From Streptomyces goshikiensis (GTDB lineage Bacteria; Actinomycetota; Actinomycetes; Streptomycetales; Streptomycetaceae): 64,000 nucleotides of DNA. The notes beneath the pieces are model-generated. The model had not been told where the DNA came from, did no database searches, and saw only the letters and a program-made list of their open reading frames with translations. Shown piece by piece: positions 26,895 through 33,686 of the stretch. Both the position numbers and the translations under genes were made by a program. The stretch is from the NCBI RefSeq assembly GCF_014650555.1, contig NZ_BMVE01000012.1, positions 1-64,000 on the forward strand, read 5' to 3'. Numbering within the stretch: position 1 is the first letter of the stretch; every line of letters starts with the position of its first letter.

Positions 26895-27455
26895 CTAGCT
26901 CCGGACGAGGACCATGACGAAGCCGAGGACGATGCCGAGGGCGAGGGCGGCGGCTCCGTGGGTGAGACGGTGGCCGCGCAGTACGGGCAGGAAGCGGTCG
27001 ACCGCGTACCGGCCGGGGCCGGTGAGGGTGAGGGCCGCGGCGCCGGTGGTGAGCAGCAGCTCGTACTCGATGCCCTCCGGCGCGAAGAACGAGCCGGTGC
27101 CGCGGACGGCGATGGCGTTGATCATGGTGCCGACGATCGCGGCGCCGGCGAGCGGGGTGAGCAGCCCCAGGGCGAGGCCGAGGCCGCCGAGGGTTTCGGT
27201 GAGCCCGGCGACGGCCGCCATGGCCTCGCCGGCGGGGTAGCCGGAGGCTTCGAAGAACTTGCCGGTGCCGCTGATGCCGCCGCCGCCGAACCAGCCGAAG
27301 AGCTTCTGACTGCCGTGGGCGGCCATGGTGAGGCCGAGGACGAGGCGGAGGAGGAGCAGGCCGACGTCGTGGCCGGGGGTGGAGAGGGTGGTCAGGGCGG
27401 ATACGGCCGGTGCGTTGGCCTGCGACTTCGTCGGGGTGACGGAGGGGCTGGTCAT
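26895..27455 (-). CDS. DoxX-family membrane protein
   Basis: 186 aa with four membrane segments. After a short Thr/Ser/Ala-rich tail, it reads DVGLLLLRLVLGLTMAAHGSQKLFGWFGGGG, the DoxX signature, then GLTETLGGLGLALGLLTPLAG and two further helices. The family includes subunits of quinone-linked oxidoreductases and redox-stress complexes. Start ATG 27455 has GGAAGG eight bases upstream; ATG 27497 would overlap the operator. It is divergent from a MarR regulator, and TTCAAATT repeats in the gap suggest it is that regulator's target. Confidence 0.87.
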   Translation of the reverse strand: MTSPSVTPTKSQANAPAVSALTTLSTPGHDVGLLLLRLVLGLTMAAHGSQKLFGWFGGGGISGTGKFFEASGYPAGEAMAAVAGLTETLGGLGLALGLLTPLAGAAIVGTMINAIAVRGTGSFFAPEGIEYELLLTTGAAALTLTGPGRYAVDRFLPVLRGHRLTHGAAALALGIVLGFVMVLVRS

Positions 27456-27486
27456 GGTGGGGGCCTTCCGGACGGGGTGGGAGTTG

Positions 27487-27560
27487 TTCAAATTCAAACC
27501 GTTGGGGCGACCCTAACCAGTCGGGCCGAGTGATTCAAATTGGAACAACCCATGTAGTCT
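27487..27560. promoter_or_regulatory. Divergent doxX/marR promoters with two TTCAAATT operators
   Basis: TTCAAATT occurs at 27487-27494 and again at 27534-27541; the second is part of TTCAAATTGGAA, a near-palindrome, and the first of GTTCAAATTCAAAC. The minus-strand -10 TAGGGT (27510-27515) serves doxX; the plus-strand -10 TAGTCT (27555-27560) is six bases before the marR ATG, a leaderless layout. One repeat lies just downstream of the doxX start point and the other in both upstream regions, so one repressor could shut both genes. Confidence 0.6.
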
Positions 27561-27566
27561 GGGTCC

Positions 27567-28031
27567 ATGGCTGAGACGAGATGGCTGAACGAGCGCGAGA
27601 TGCGCGCCTGGAGCGGATTCCTGGCCGCTTCCGCGCTGGTGAACCGCCGCCTCGACCAGCAGCTCAAGGATGACTCAGGACTCTCGCACCCGCAGTACGA
27701 GATCCTCGTCCGGCTGGCCGCCGCCCCGGAGCGCGAGCTGCGGATGACCGAGCTGGCCAACGGGCTGATCAACTCCAAGAGCGGGCTGACCTACCAGATC
27801 ACCCAGATGGAGAAGGCGGGCCTGGTCCGCCGCCGCAGCTGCCCCTCCGACGTCCGCGGGGTGTTCGCCGTCCTCACCGAGGCCGGGCGCGCCCGCCTGG
27901 ACGAGGCCGCGCCCGGGCACGTGGCGACGGTGCGGGAGATCCTCGTGGACGTGCTCACGCCGGAGCAGTTGGACGCGCTGGCGGACGGGCTGGGCGAGGT
28001 CGGCCGGCGCCTGCGGGAACAGGGCGCCTGA
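27567..28031 (+). CDS. MarR-family transcriptional regulator
   Basis: 154 aa, standard for MarR. The winged helix core reads LSHPQYEILVRLAAAPERELR, MTELANGLINSKSGLTYQITQMEKAGLVRR and RRSCPSDVRGVFAVLTEAGR (wing), with dimerisation helices at each end. It probably represses doxX and itself, releasing DNA on binding a phenolic or on oxidation; I see no cysteine in the expected OhrR position, so a ligand mechanism is more likely. The transcript appears leaderless, ATG 27567. Confidence 0.9.
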   Translation: MAETRWLNEREMRAWSGFLAASALVNRRLDQQLKDDSGLSHPQYEILVRLAAAPERELRMTELANGLINSKSGLTYQITQMEKAGLVRRRSCPSDVRGVFAVLTEAGRARLDEAAPGHVATVREILVDVLTPEQLDALADGLGEVGRRLREQGA

Positions 28032-28085
28032 GGACGGACGGGTCGCCCGTGGGGGTAGCGGCCCCCGACGGGGTATAGGGACGTT

Positions 28086-28379
28086 ATGGATGGCAAGGCC
28101 TGGTTCACCGTCGCCGTGATCGTCGCCCTCGGGCTGGCGATCGCGGCGGCCGTGCTGTTCGTACGGGTCCTCAAGACGCGCCGGCTGCTGGTGGACTCGG
28201 GGATCCCCCTGCGGGACAAGGCGCTGTTCTGGGTGGCGGTGATCTACACGGTCTCGCCCGCGGACCTGATCCCCGACCCGGTGTACCTCGATGACATCGG
28301 GGTCCTGCTGCTGGCCCTGCGCTCCCTCCAGGCCGCCGCGGCGGCGGCCCGGCCCGCGAAGGGGCCGGACGGGGTCTGA
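28086..28379 (+). CDS. DUF1232 (YkvA-type) small membrane protein
   Basis: 97 aa. One N-terminal membrane helix (FTVAVIVALGLAIAAAVLFV) is followed by a DUF1232 core: DSGIPLRDKALFWVAVIYTVSPADLIPDPVYLDDIG, with the conserved SPxDLIPD turn. Function unknown. The start ATG 28086 follows TATAGG by six bases, so the message may be leaderless. It lies 54 bp after marR on the same strand. The 114 bp after it hold copies of GAACGGGGCCCGCCG before the convergent DUF4360 gene. Confidence 0.8.
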   Translation: MDGKAWFTVAVIVALGLAIAAAVLFVRVLKTRRLLVDSGIPLRDKALFWVAVIYTVSPADLIPDPVYLDDIGVLLLALRSLQAAAAAARPAKGPDGV

Positions 28380-28493
28380 CGCGCGGCTGCGGCGGCCGCG
28401 GGATCGGCCGCGGAACACCGGATCGGGGCCCTTGGGCCGATCAGGTGGCCGCGGCCGAACGGGGCCCGCCGCGAACGGGGCCCGCCGGGCGCC

Positions 28494-29171
28494 CTAGGGG
28501 CGGGGGGCGGGACACACCTGCCAGGCGAGGTGGTAGAGGGTGCTGACGCTGGCGTCCGTGGAGTCCATCGCCATGAAGCTCGTGACGGCCTGCGGGTTCG
28601 AGGTGCCGGCATTCACCCGCAGCTCGGTATTGATGTTGAAGTTTCGTTTCTCACCGCACGGCGCCCAGACCAGATCGGCGTATTCCGTCTTGTCGGAGGT
28701 CTGCCAGTTGTCGTTGAGCGGTCCGGTGAACTGGTGCGTCCGCTGCGAGGTCTGCGGCATTCCCTGGAAGTAGTAGTTCGCCCTTTCCTGGCCCCAGGCC
28801 CCCGGCTGGAGAAATGCGAATCCCCGGTAGTCCGCCTGGACGATCGCGTAGGTGAATCCCGAGGGGACGTGCACGCGGAGATTGAGCTGGCAGTTCTTGC
28901 GGAAGGCCGTGGGCGGGGCGCCGGGGCCGACCTGCGCGAGGTACTCGCTGTACGTGACGGTGAAGGCGGTGTTGTCCGGCGCGACGGCGACCTCGGCGGT
29001 GCCCTCACGGCAGCCGGAGCCGTTCACCGTGGCGAGTTCGATCACGATCTTGTCCGGCGGGACCGTGATGGGCGGCCGGTGGCCGGCGGCTCCGGCCGGC
29101 GCCGCGGCCGTGGCGGCCAGGACGGCCGCCGCCGCGGCGGCGAGGAGGGTGCGGGACAGGGAATGGGACAT
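28494..29171 (-). CDS. Secreted DUF4360 protein, copy 1
   Basis: 225 aa. A signal peptide (RTLLAAAAAAVLAATAAAPAGAAG) ends near residue 29. The mature part has NGSGCREGTAEVAVAPDNTAFTV, FRKNCQLNLRVHVP, DYRGFAFLQPGAWG and WAPCGEKRNFNINTELRV, the DUF4360 pattern with four cysteines likely paired outside the cell. Function unknown. Start ATG 29171 has AGGAG eight bases upstream. It follows a second copy of the same family by 47 bp; the two share most core motifs. Confidence 0.85.
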   Translation of the reverse strand: MSHSLSRTLLAAAAAAVLAATAAAPAGAAGHRPPITVPPDKIVIELATVNGSGCREGTAEVAVAPDNTAFTVTYSEYLAQVGPGAPPTAFRKNCQLNLRVHVPSGFTYAIVQADYRGFAFLQPGAWGQERANYYFQGMPQTSQRTHQFTGPLNDNWQTSDKTEYADLVWAPCGEKRNFNINTELRVNAGTSNPQAVTSFMAMDSTDASVSTLYHLAWQVCPAPRP

Positions 29172-29218
29172 CGTTGTCGCTCCTGACCATGAGTCGGGGT
29201 CCGTGCGCTCGCACCGCG

Positions 29219-29863
29219 TCAGACCGCGGGGCATTCCTTCCACGCGAAGTGGTAGACCGTGCTGACGCTGCCGTCCGTCGAGTCCATGCTCATGAAGCTC
29301 AGGGCCTGCGGGTTCGAAGTCCCCGCGTAGACGCGGAGTTCGGTGTTGACGTTGAGGTTGCGCTCCTCGCCACAGGGGGCCCAGACCAGGTCCGCGTACT
29401 CCGTCTGGTCGCTCGCCTGCCAGTTGTCGGTGTACGGGCCGGTGAACTGGTGGCTGACGCGGGCCGACTGAGCCATCCCCTGGAAGTAGTAGTTGGCGCG
29501 CTCCTGGCCGAAGGCCCCGCGCTGGAGGTGCGCGAAGCCGCGGTAGTCGGCGCGGGCGATGGCGTACGTAAACCCCTGGGGCACGTGGACCTGGAGGGCG
29601 AGCTGGCAGTTCTTGCGGAACTCGGTGCCGCCGGAGCCGGCGCCCGCCTGGGCCAGGTAGTCGCTGTACGTGACGGTGAACGCGGTGTTGTCGGAGGCCG
29701 TGGCCACGCTCGCGGTCCCCTGCGGGCACCCCGATCCGTTGACCCCGACCACGTCGACGGTGATTCTTCCGGGCGGGTTGTAGGCCGTTTCGGCCTGGGC
29801 GGGCAGGGCGACGGCGGAAAGCACCGCGACCGCCGCGCCGATGGTGATCCTGCGCAGCAACAT
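29219..29863 (-). CDS. Secreted DUF4360 protein, copy 2
   Basis: 214 aa. Signal peptide RRITIGAAVAVLSAVALPAQA, then the DUF4360 core NGSGCPQGTASVATASDNTA, FRKNCQLALQVHVPQGFTYA, DYRGFAHLQRGAFGQERANY and WAPCGEERNLNVNTELRVYA. It is closely similar to the downstream copy (for example identical QERANYYFQGM), so the pair arose by tandem duplication. Start ATG 29863 has GGAGA eight bases before it; ATG 29881 has none. Confidence 0.85.
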   Translation of the reverse strand: MLLRRITIGAAVAVLSAVALPAQAETAYNPPGRITVDVVGVNGSGCPQGTASVATASDNTAFTVTYSDYLAQAGAGSGGTEFRKNCQLALQVHVPQGFTYAIARADYRGFAHLQRGAFGQERANYYFQGMAQSARVSHQFTGPYTDNWQASDQTEYADLVWAPCGEERNLNVNTELRVYAGTSNPQALSFMSMDSTDGSVSTVYHFAWKECPAV

Positions 29864-30197
29864 CGCTGTTTCTCCATTCATCCGGACCGGCCTGAATTTG
29901 GCGTGGTCATGCCACCACGGATGAAGTCCGGCCGGGAAGGGTCCGAAATGGACAACACCTTCCCGGCCGCCGCCGCTGGCCGAATTCCGCGAGGCTCCAA
30001 AAACCGCCGGGCCCGGCCGTTATCGGCCCGGGCCTCGGCGGCGAACCGACCCCCGGCCTCCGCCCGGCCCGCCGGCGGTCCGCGCCGGGGCCGGAGCGAA
30101 GGCGCGATCGCGCCGCCGCCCGCCCTCCGGCCGAGGCCGTCCCGCGGACCGTAGGGTGGGGTGAGACCGGCCAGGCGATGTGAGGCGAGGAGATCCG
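29864..30197. other. Intergenic region upstream of dhaL and DUF4360 copy 2
   Basis: 334 bp between the divergent DUF4360 and dhaL genes. It holds small inverted repeats GTGGTCATGCCAC (about 29905) and GTCCGAAATGGAC (about 29941), a GC-rich stretch without coding signal, and a plus-strand -10 TAGGGT at 30152-30157 that probably starts dhaLM. There is no dhaK or dhaK remnant. Confidence 0.45.
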
Positions 30198-30794
30198 GTG
30201 CGTGACACAGACTTCTTCCGACGCTGGATGACGGCCACGGCGGCCGCCGTGGAACGGGAAGCGGACCGGCTGACCGAACTCGACTCCCCCATCGGCGACG
30301 CCGACCACGGGAGCAACCTGATGCGCGGGTTCACGGCGGTACGGGCGGCCCTGGAGGCGGAACCGCCGCAGACACCGGGCGCGGTGCTCCAGCTGGCGGG
30401 GCGGACCCTGATCTCCACGGTCGGCGGGGCGTCCGGACCGCTGTACGGGACGCTGCTGCGGCGCACCGGCAAGGAACTCGGCGAGGCCGCGGAGGTCTCC
30501 GACGAGGCGGTGCGGCAGGCGCTGTACGCGGGCGTGGGAGCGGTGGCCCAGCTGGGCGGCGCGGCGCCGGGCGACAAGACGATGCTGGACGCGCTGGTAC
30601 CGGGGGTGGCGGCGCTCAGCACCTCGTACCGGGCCGCCGCGGACGCGGCGGAGAACGGCGCGCTGGCGACGGTGCCGATGCTGGCCCGCAAGGGCCGTGC
30701 CAGCTACCTGGGCGAACGGAGCATCGGCCACCAGGACCCGGGGGCGACCTCGTCGGCCCTGCTGCTGGGCGCGCTGGCGGAGGTGGCCGGATGA
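30198..30794 (+). CDS. dhaL: Dihydroxyacetone kinase subunit DhaL
   Basis: 198 aa, full length. It carries the ADP-binding eight-helix DhaL fold: LDSPIGDADHGSNLMRGF (the Mg-ADP aspartates), STVGGASGPLYGTLL, GDKTMLDALVPG and ARKGRASYLGERSIGHQDPG. With DhaK it moves phosphate from the PTS via DhaM to dihydroxyacetone. Start GTG 30198 is preceded by GAGGAG. It overlaps dhaM by four bases (ATGA). The usual upstream dhaK is absent. Confidence 0.93.
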   Translation: MRDTDFFRRWMTATAAAVEREADRLTELDSPIGDADHGSNLMRGFTAVRAALEAEPPQTPGAVLQLAGRTLISTVGGASGPLYGTLLRRTGKELGEAAEVSDEAVRQALYAGVGAVAQLGGAAPGDKTMLDALVPGVAALSTSYRAAADAAENGALATVPMLARKGRASYLGERSIGHQDPGATSSALLLGALAEVAG

Positions 30795-31201
30795 CGGCGG
30801 CGGCAGCGGTGGTCGGGATCGTGCTGGTGTCGCACAGCGCGGCGGTGGCGGAGTCGGTGGCCGCGCTGGCCGCCGGCCTGGCGGCGGGGGGCGCGGTGGC
30901 CCCGATCGCGGCGGCGGGCGGCACCGCCGACGGCGGCCTCGGCACGAACGCGGACCGCGTCGTGGCGGCGGCGCGGGAGGTGGACCGGGGAGCCGGGGTC
31001 GTCCTGCTGGTGGACCTGGGCAGTTCGGTGCTGACGGTGAGGGCGCTGCTGGTGGAGGGCGAACTGCCGGAGGGCGCCCGCCTGGTGGACGCCCCGTTCC
31101 TGGAGGGCGCGGTGGCCGCGGTCGTCGCGGCCTCCACCGGCGCCCCCCTCGACGCGGTCGCCGCCGCAGCCACGGAAGCCTACGACTACCGCAAGTCCTG
31201 A
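30791..31201 (+). CDS. dhaM: DhaM, PTS phosphotransferase subunit (EIIA-like domain only)
   Basis: 136 aa, the short DhaM form made of the mannose-type EIIA-like domain alone, without the HPr and EI domains of E. coli DhaM. The active histidine is H15 in GIVLVSHSAAVAES; GTNADRVVAA and LLVDLGSSVLT are the other family elements. It would take phosphate from HPr and rephosphorylate DhaL-ADP. It begins within the dhaL stop. Confidence 0.92.
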   Translation: MTAAAAVVGIVLVSHSAAVAESVAALAAGLAAGGAVAPIAAAGGTADGGLGTNADRVVAAAREVDRGAGVVLLVDLGSSVLTVRALLVEGELPEGARLVDAPFLEGAVAAVVAASTGAPLDAVAAAATEAYDYRKS

Positions 31202-31621
31202 CCCCGCCCCGAGCACCCACAAAGCCGGGCCCGCCGCGCCCCGGCGCCCGCAAGGCCTGACCCGGCCCCGGGCGTCCGCAAAGCCCGGTACGCCGTGCCC
31301 CGGGCGCCCACGTAGCCCGGTACGCCGCGCCTGGGCGCCCGCGAAGCCCGGCCCGCCATGCCCGGGCGCCCGCTAAGCCGGGTCCGACCTCCGGGCGAGC
31401 CGCCCCGCGAGGGGCCGGGCTACGCCCCGGCGGGGTGAAGCCGGCCCGCCGCGCCCAGGACGCCCGCGAAGCCGGGCCCGCCGTGCCCCGGGCGTCCGCG
31501 AAGCGGGGTCCGGCCTCCGGGCGGGCCGGGCTTCGCTCTGGCGGGCGGCGGGGCGAAGGCCGCGCGCGGCCTTCGGCATCGAGACGTGGCCGGCCCCCAA
31601 CCCAGCCCCGCTGGGGCCCGG
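31202..31621. repeat. Degenerate ~31-bp tandem repeats between convergent dhaM and the S4 gene
   Basis: About nine or ten diverged copies of a unit of about 31 bp, typified by GGCGCCCGCGAAGCCCGG followed by CCCGCCATGCCCG (about 31340-31370), run from about 31208 to 31530. Neighbouring units differ by a few substitutions and the middle one is broken by an insertion. No credible ORF uses it. It may act as a terminator or attenuator for both convergent genes, or be a selfish or expanding repeat. Confidence 0.75.
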
Positions 31622-32017
31622 CTAGCGGGCTCGCAGGGAGTCGATTTCGCGGCGTTCGCGCTTGGTCGGGCGCCCGGCCCCGCGGTCGCGCGTACCGACC
31701 ACCGCGGCCTCGACGGGAGTCGGCGGCGGCGGGCTGTTGTCGATCAGGCATTCGGCCGCCACCGGCGGACCCACCCGCTTCGACACCGGCCGCTTCACGA
31801 CCACGATCCGCTCGCGCCCCGCGTGGTACAGCCGGACCTCGTCCCCGGCCCGCACCGACTGCGCCGGCTTCGCGCGTTCCCCGTTGACCCTCACATGGCC
31901 CGCCCGGCAGGCGGTCGCCGCGATCGCGCGCGTCTTCGTCAGGCGCACCGACCAGATCCACGCGTCCACCCGCGCCGAACCGGATTCCGATCCCGTCCCT
32001 GTTGATTCGTCAGCCAT
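31622..32017 (-). CDS. RNA-binding S4-domain protein (Hsp15-like)
   Basis: 131 aa. The S4 motif spans about 16-75: VRVDAWIWSVRLTKTRAIAATACRAGHVRVNG and AGDEVRLYHAGRE. The basic tail ends PTKRERREIDSLRAR. Relatives such as Hsp15 bind stalled 50S subunits carrying nascent chains; that role is not proved here. Start ATG 32017 lies six bases after a minus-strand TAAAGT (32024-32029), a leaderless layout. It is divergent from the molybdate regulator gene. Confidence 0.87.
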   Translation of the reverse strand: MADESTGTGSESGSARVDAWIWSVRLTKTRAIAATACRAGHVRVNGERAKPAQSVRAGDEVRLYHAGRERIVVVKRPVSKRVGPPVAAECLIDNSPPPPTPVEAAVVGTRDRGAGRPTKRERREIDSLRAR

Positions 32018-32151
32018 GCCTCGACTTTAGCGAGCCGGACCCCCGGAACCGGAACGAGTTTTGGCAGATTCGACAATCCGCATCGCATCTGCCATGTGGA
32101 TTATCCCAATCGAATTGCAAATGCGGCACACGTGCCCCTACCTTGTCGCAC
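32018..32151. promoter_or_regulatory. Divergent leaderless promoters of the S4 gene and molybdate regulator
   Basis: Plus strand: TTGCAA (32115-32120), 18 bases, TACCTT (32139-32144), then seven bases to the regulator ATG at 32152. Minus strand: TAAAGT at 32024-32029, six bases before the S4 gene ATG. Between them the AT-richer stretch holds the inverted repeat GGCAGAT/ATCTGCC (about 32063-32093) and CCGCAT/ATGCGG. Which protein binds there is unknown; autoregulation by the HTH-TOBE protein is the obvious idea. Confidence 0.55.
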
Positions 32152-32547
32152 ATGCAGTCCTACACCATCGGACAGGCGGCGCGCCTGCTGGGCGTCAGCC
32201 CGGACACCGCCCGCCGCTGGGCCGACGCCGGCCGGGTCGTGACCCATCGCGACGACGCCGGCCGGCGCTTGATCAACGGCCGCGACCTGGCCGCTTTCTC
32301 CGTCGAGGTGGGCCAGGGCGCCCACAACGACGACGGAGAGCCGTACACCTCGGCCCGCAACGCCTTCCCCGGCATCGTCACCGCCGTCAAGCTCGGTGAC
32401 GTCGCCGCCCAGGTCGAGATCCAGGCCGGTCCCCACCGTCTGGTCTCCCTGCTCACCCGTGAGGCCGTCGAGGAGCTCGGGCTGGAGGTCGGCATGCGGG
32501 CCACCGCCCGCGTGAAGTCCACCAGCGTGCACATCGACCGCACCTGA
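32152..32547 (+). CDS. HTH-TOBE molybdate-type transcriptional regulator
   Basis: 131 aa. An N-terminal MerR/excisionase-like HTH, YTIGQAARLLGVSPDTARRWADAGRVVTHRD (about 3-35), is joined to one TOBE/Mop domain, ARNAFPGIVTAVKLGDVAAQVEIQ to ATARVKSTSVHIDR (about 65-130), which binds oxyanions such as molybdate. This compact arrangement is common in actinobacteria beside modABC. It probably senses cytoplasmic molybdate and represses uptake. Start ATG 32152, apparently leaderless. Confidence 0.85.
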   Translation: MQSYTIGQAARLLGVSPDTARRWADAGRVVTHRDDAGRRLINGRDLAAFSVEVGQGAHNDDGEPYTSARNAFPGIVTAVKLGDVAAQVEIQAGPHRLVSLLTREAVEELGLEVGMRATARVKSTSVHIDRT

Positions 32548-32553
32548 CCCGAA

Positions 32554-32575
32554 ATCCGAATTCAGAATTCCGGAT
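32554..32575. promoter_or_regulatory. Inverted repeat upstream of modA
   Basis: ATCCGAATTC, A, GAATTCCGGAT forms a nearly perfect inverted repeat just after the regulator gene and about 150 bp before modA. It also holds the direct doublet GAATTCAGAATTC. It could be the operator of the molybdate regulator or a short attenuating hairpin. Confidence 0.4.
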
Positions 32576-32722
32576 ATCGGATCCGCGCCCGCGCTCCGCG
32601 GCCCGCGATACCGCTCGGCACCACCCCGCGTCTCCACCCGCTCCGCCCGTCACCGGCGCGGGTCACCACCGCGCGGCCCGGCATCCGGCCGGCCGCCGAC
32701 CCCGACCGAGGAGCACCAGCCC

Positions 32723-33541
32723 ATGTCCCCGACCCTGACCGGCCGCCGCGCCGCCGTCGCCGCCCTCTCCGCCGCCCTGCTCGTCCCCGTCCTCGCCGCG
32801 TGCGGCGGCGAGGACAAGAAGACCGACGCCGCCGCCTCCCCGAGCGCCGCCGCGTCCGCCTCCGGCGGGGCCAAGGCCGCGAACCTCACCGTCCTCGCCG
32901 CCTCCTCCCTCACCGACGTCTTCAAGACGGCGGGCGCCGCCTACGAGAAGGCCCACCCGGGCACCAAGGTCACCTTCTCCTTCGCCGGTTCGCAGGAGCT
33001 CGCCGCCCAGGTCAAGCAGGGCGCCCCCGCCGACGCGCTGGTCACCGCCGACACCAAGACGATGGACGGTCTGAAGACCGAGGTGAACGACCCGACGGTC
33101 ATCGCCAAGAACCGCCTGGTCATCGCCACCGCCAAGGGCAACCCGTTCAAGGTCGACGAGCTGAAGGACCTGGCCGACAGCAAGATCAAGGTCGTGCTCG
33201 CCGCGCCCGAGGTGCCGGTCGGCCGCTACAGCAAGCAGATCCTCGACGCCCAGAAGATCGAGGTGAAGCCGGTCTCCCAGGAGCCCAACGTGCGCGCCGT
33301 GCTGAGCAAGGTCGAGCTCGGTGAGGCCGACGCCGGTCTCGTCTACAAGACCGACTCCGCCAAGTCCGGCGACAAGGTCGTCACGGTCGACATCCCGGAC
33401 GCCCAGAACGCCGTGGCCTCCTACCCGGCCGCCACGCTCAAGCAGTCCAAGAACACCGAGGCCGCGGCCGCGTTCGTGGCGTGGCTGAGCACCCCGGAGG
33501 CGCAGAAGATCCTCGCCGACGCCGGTTTCCAGAAGCCGTAA
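32723..33541 (+). CDS. modA: Molybdate ABC transporter substrate-binding lipoprotein ModA
   Basis: 272 aa. The signal peptide ends in a lipobox, VLAACGGED (Cys about 29). The mature part reads LTVLAASSLTDVFKTAGAAY (oxyanion-binding Ser), FSFAGSQELAAQVKQGAPAD, and VPVGRYSKQIL and PNVRAVLSKVELGEADAGLVY, all ModA signatures. It binds molybdate or tungstate outside the membrane and hands it to the ModBC fusion encoded 145 bp downstream. Confidence 0.95.
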   Translation: MSPTLTGRRAAVAALSAALLVPVLAACGGEDKKTDAAASPSAAASASGGAKAANLTVLAASSLTDVFKTAGAAYEKAHPGTKVTFSFAGSQELAAQVKQGAPADALVTADTKTMDGLKTEVNDPTVIAKNRLVIATAKGNPFKVDELKDLADSKIKVVLAAPEVPVGRYSKQILDAQKIEVKPVSQEPNVRAVLSKVELGEADAGLVYKTDSAKSGDKVVTVDIPDAQNAVASYPAATLKQSKNTEAAAAFVAWLSTPEAQKILADAGFQKP

Positions 33542-33686
33542 CCGCCACGACCGGCACCGCGATCCGGTAAGCGTGTGGAGGGGGGCCGCCCGGTCCGGGG
33601 GGACGGGCGGTCCCCCCGCGCGTGTACCGTCCGGCTGTCGCCGCAGGTTTCCCCGCCAGGAACGCACCCCCAGCCAGGAACCCCAC

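Noticed and set aside
30198..31201. Complete dihydroxyacetone kinase operon
   Set aside because: DhaK is not encoded in the window, so only dhaL and dhaM are reported.
31202..31621. CRISPR array
   Set aside because: The ~31-bp units are contiguous and diverged with no unique spacers, and there are no cas genes nearby.
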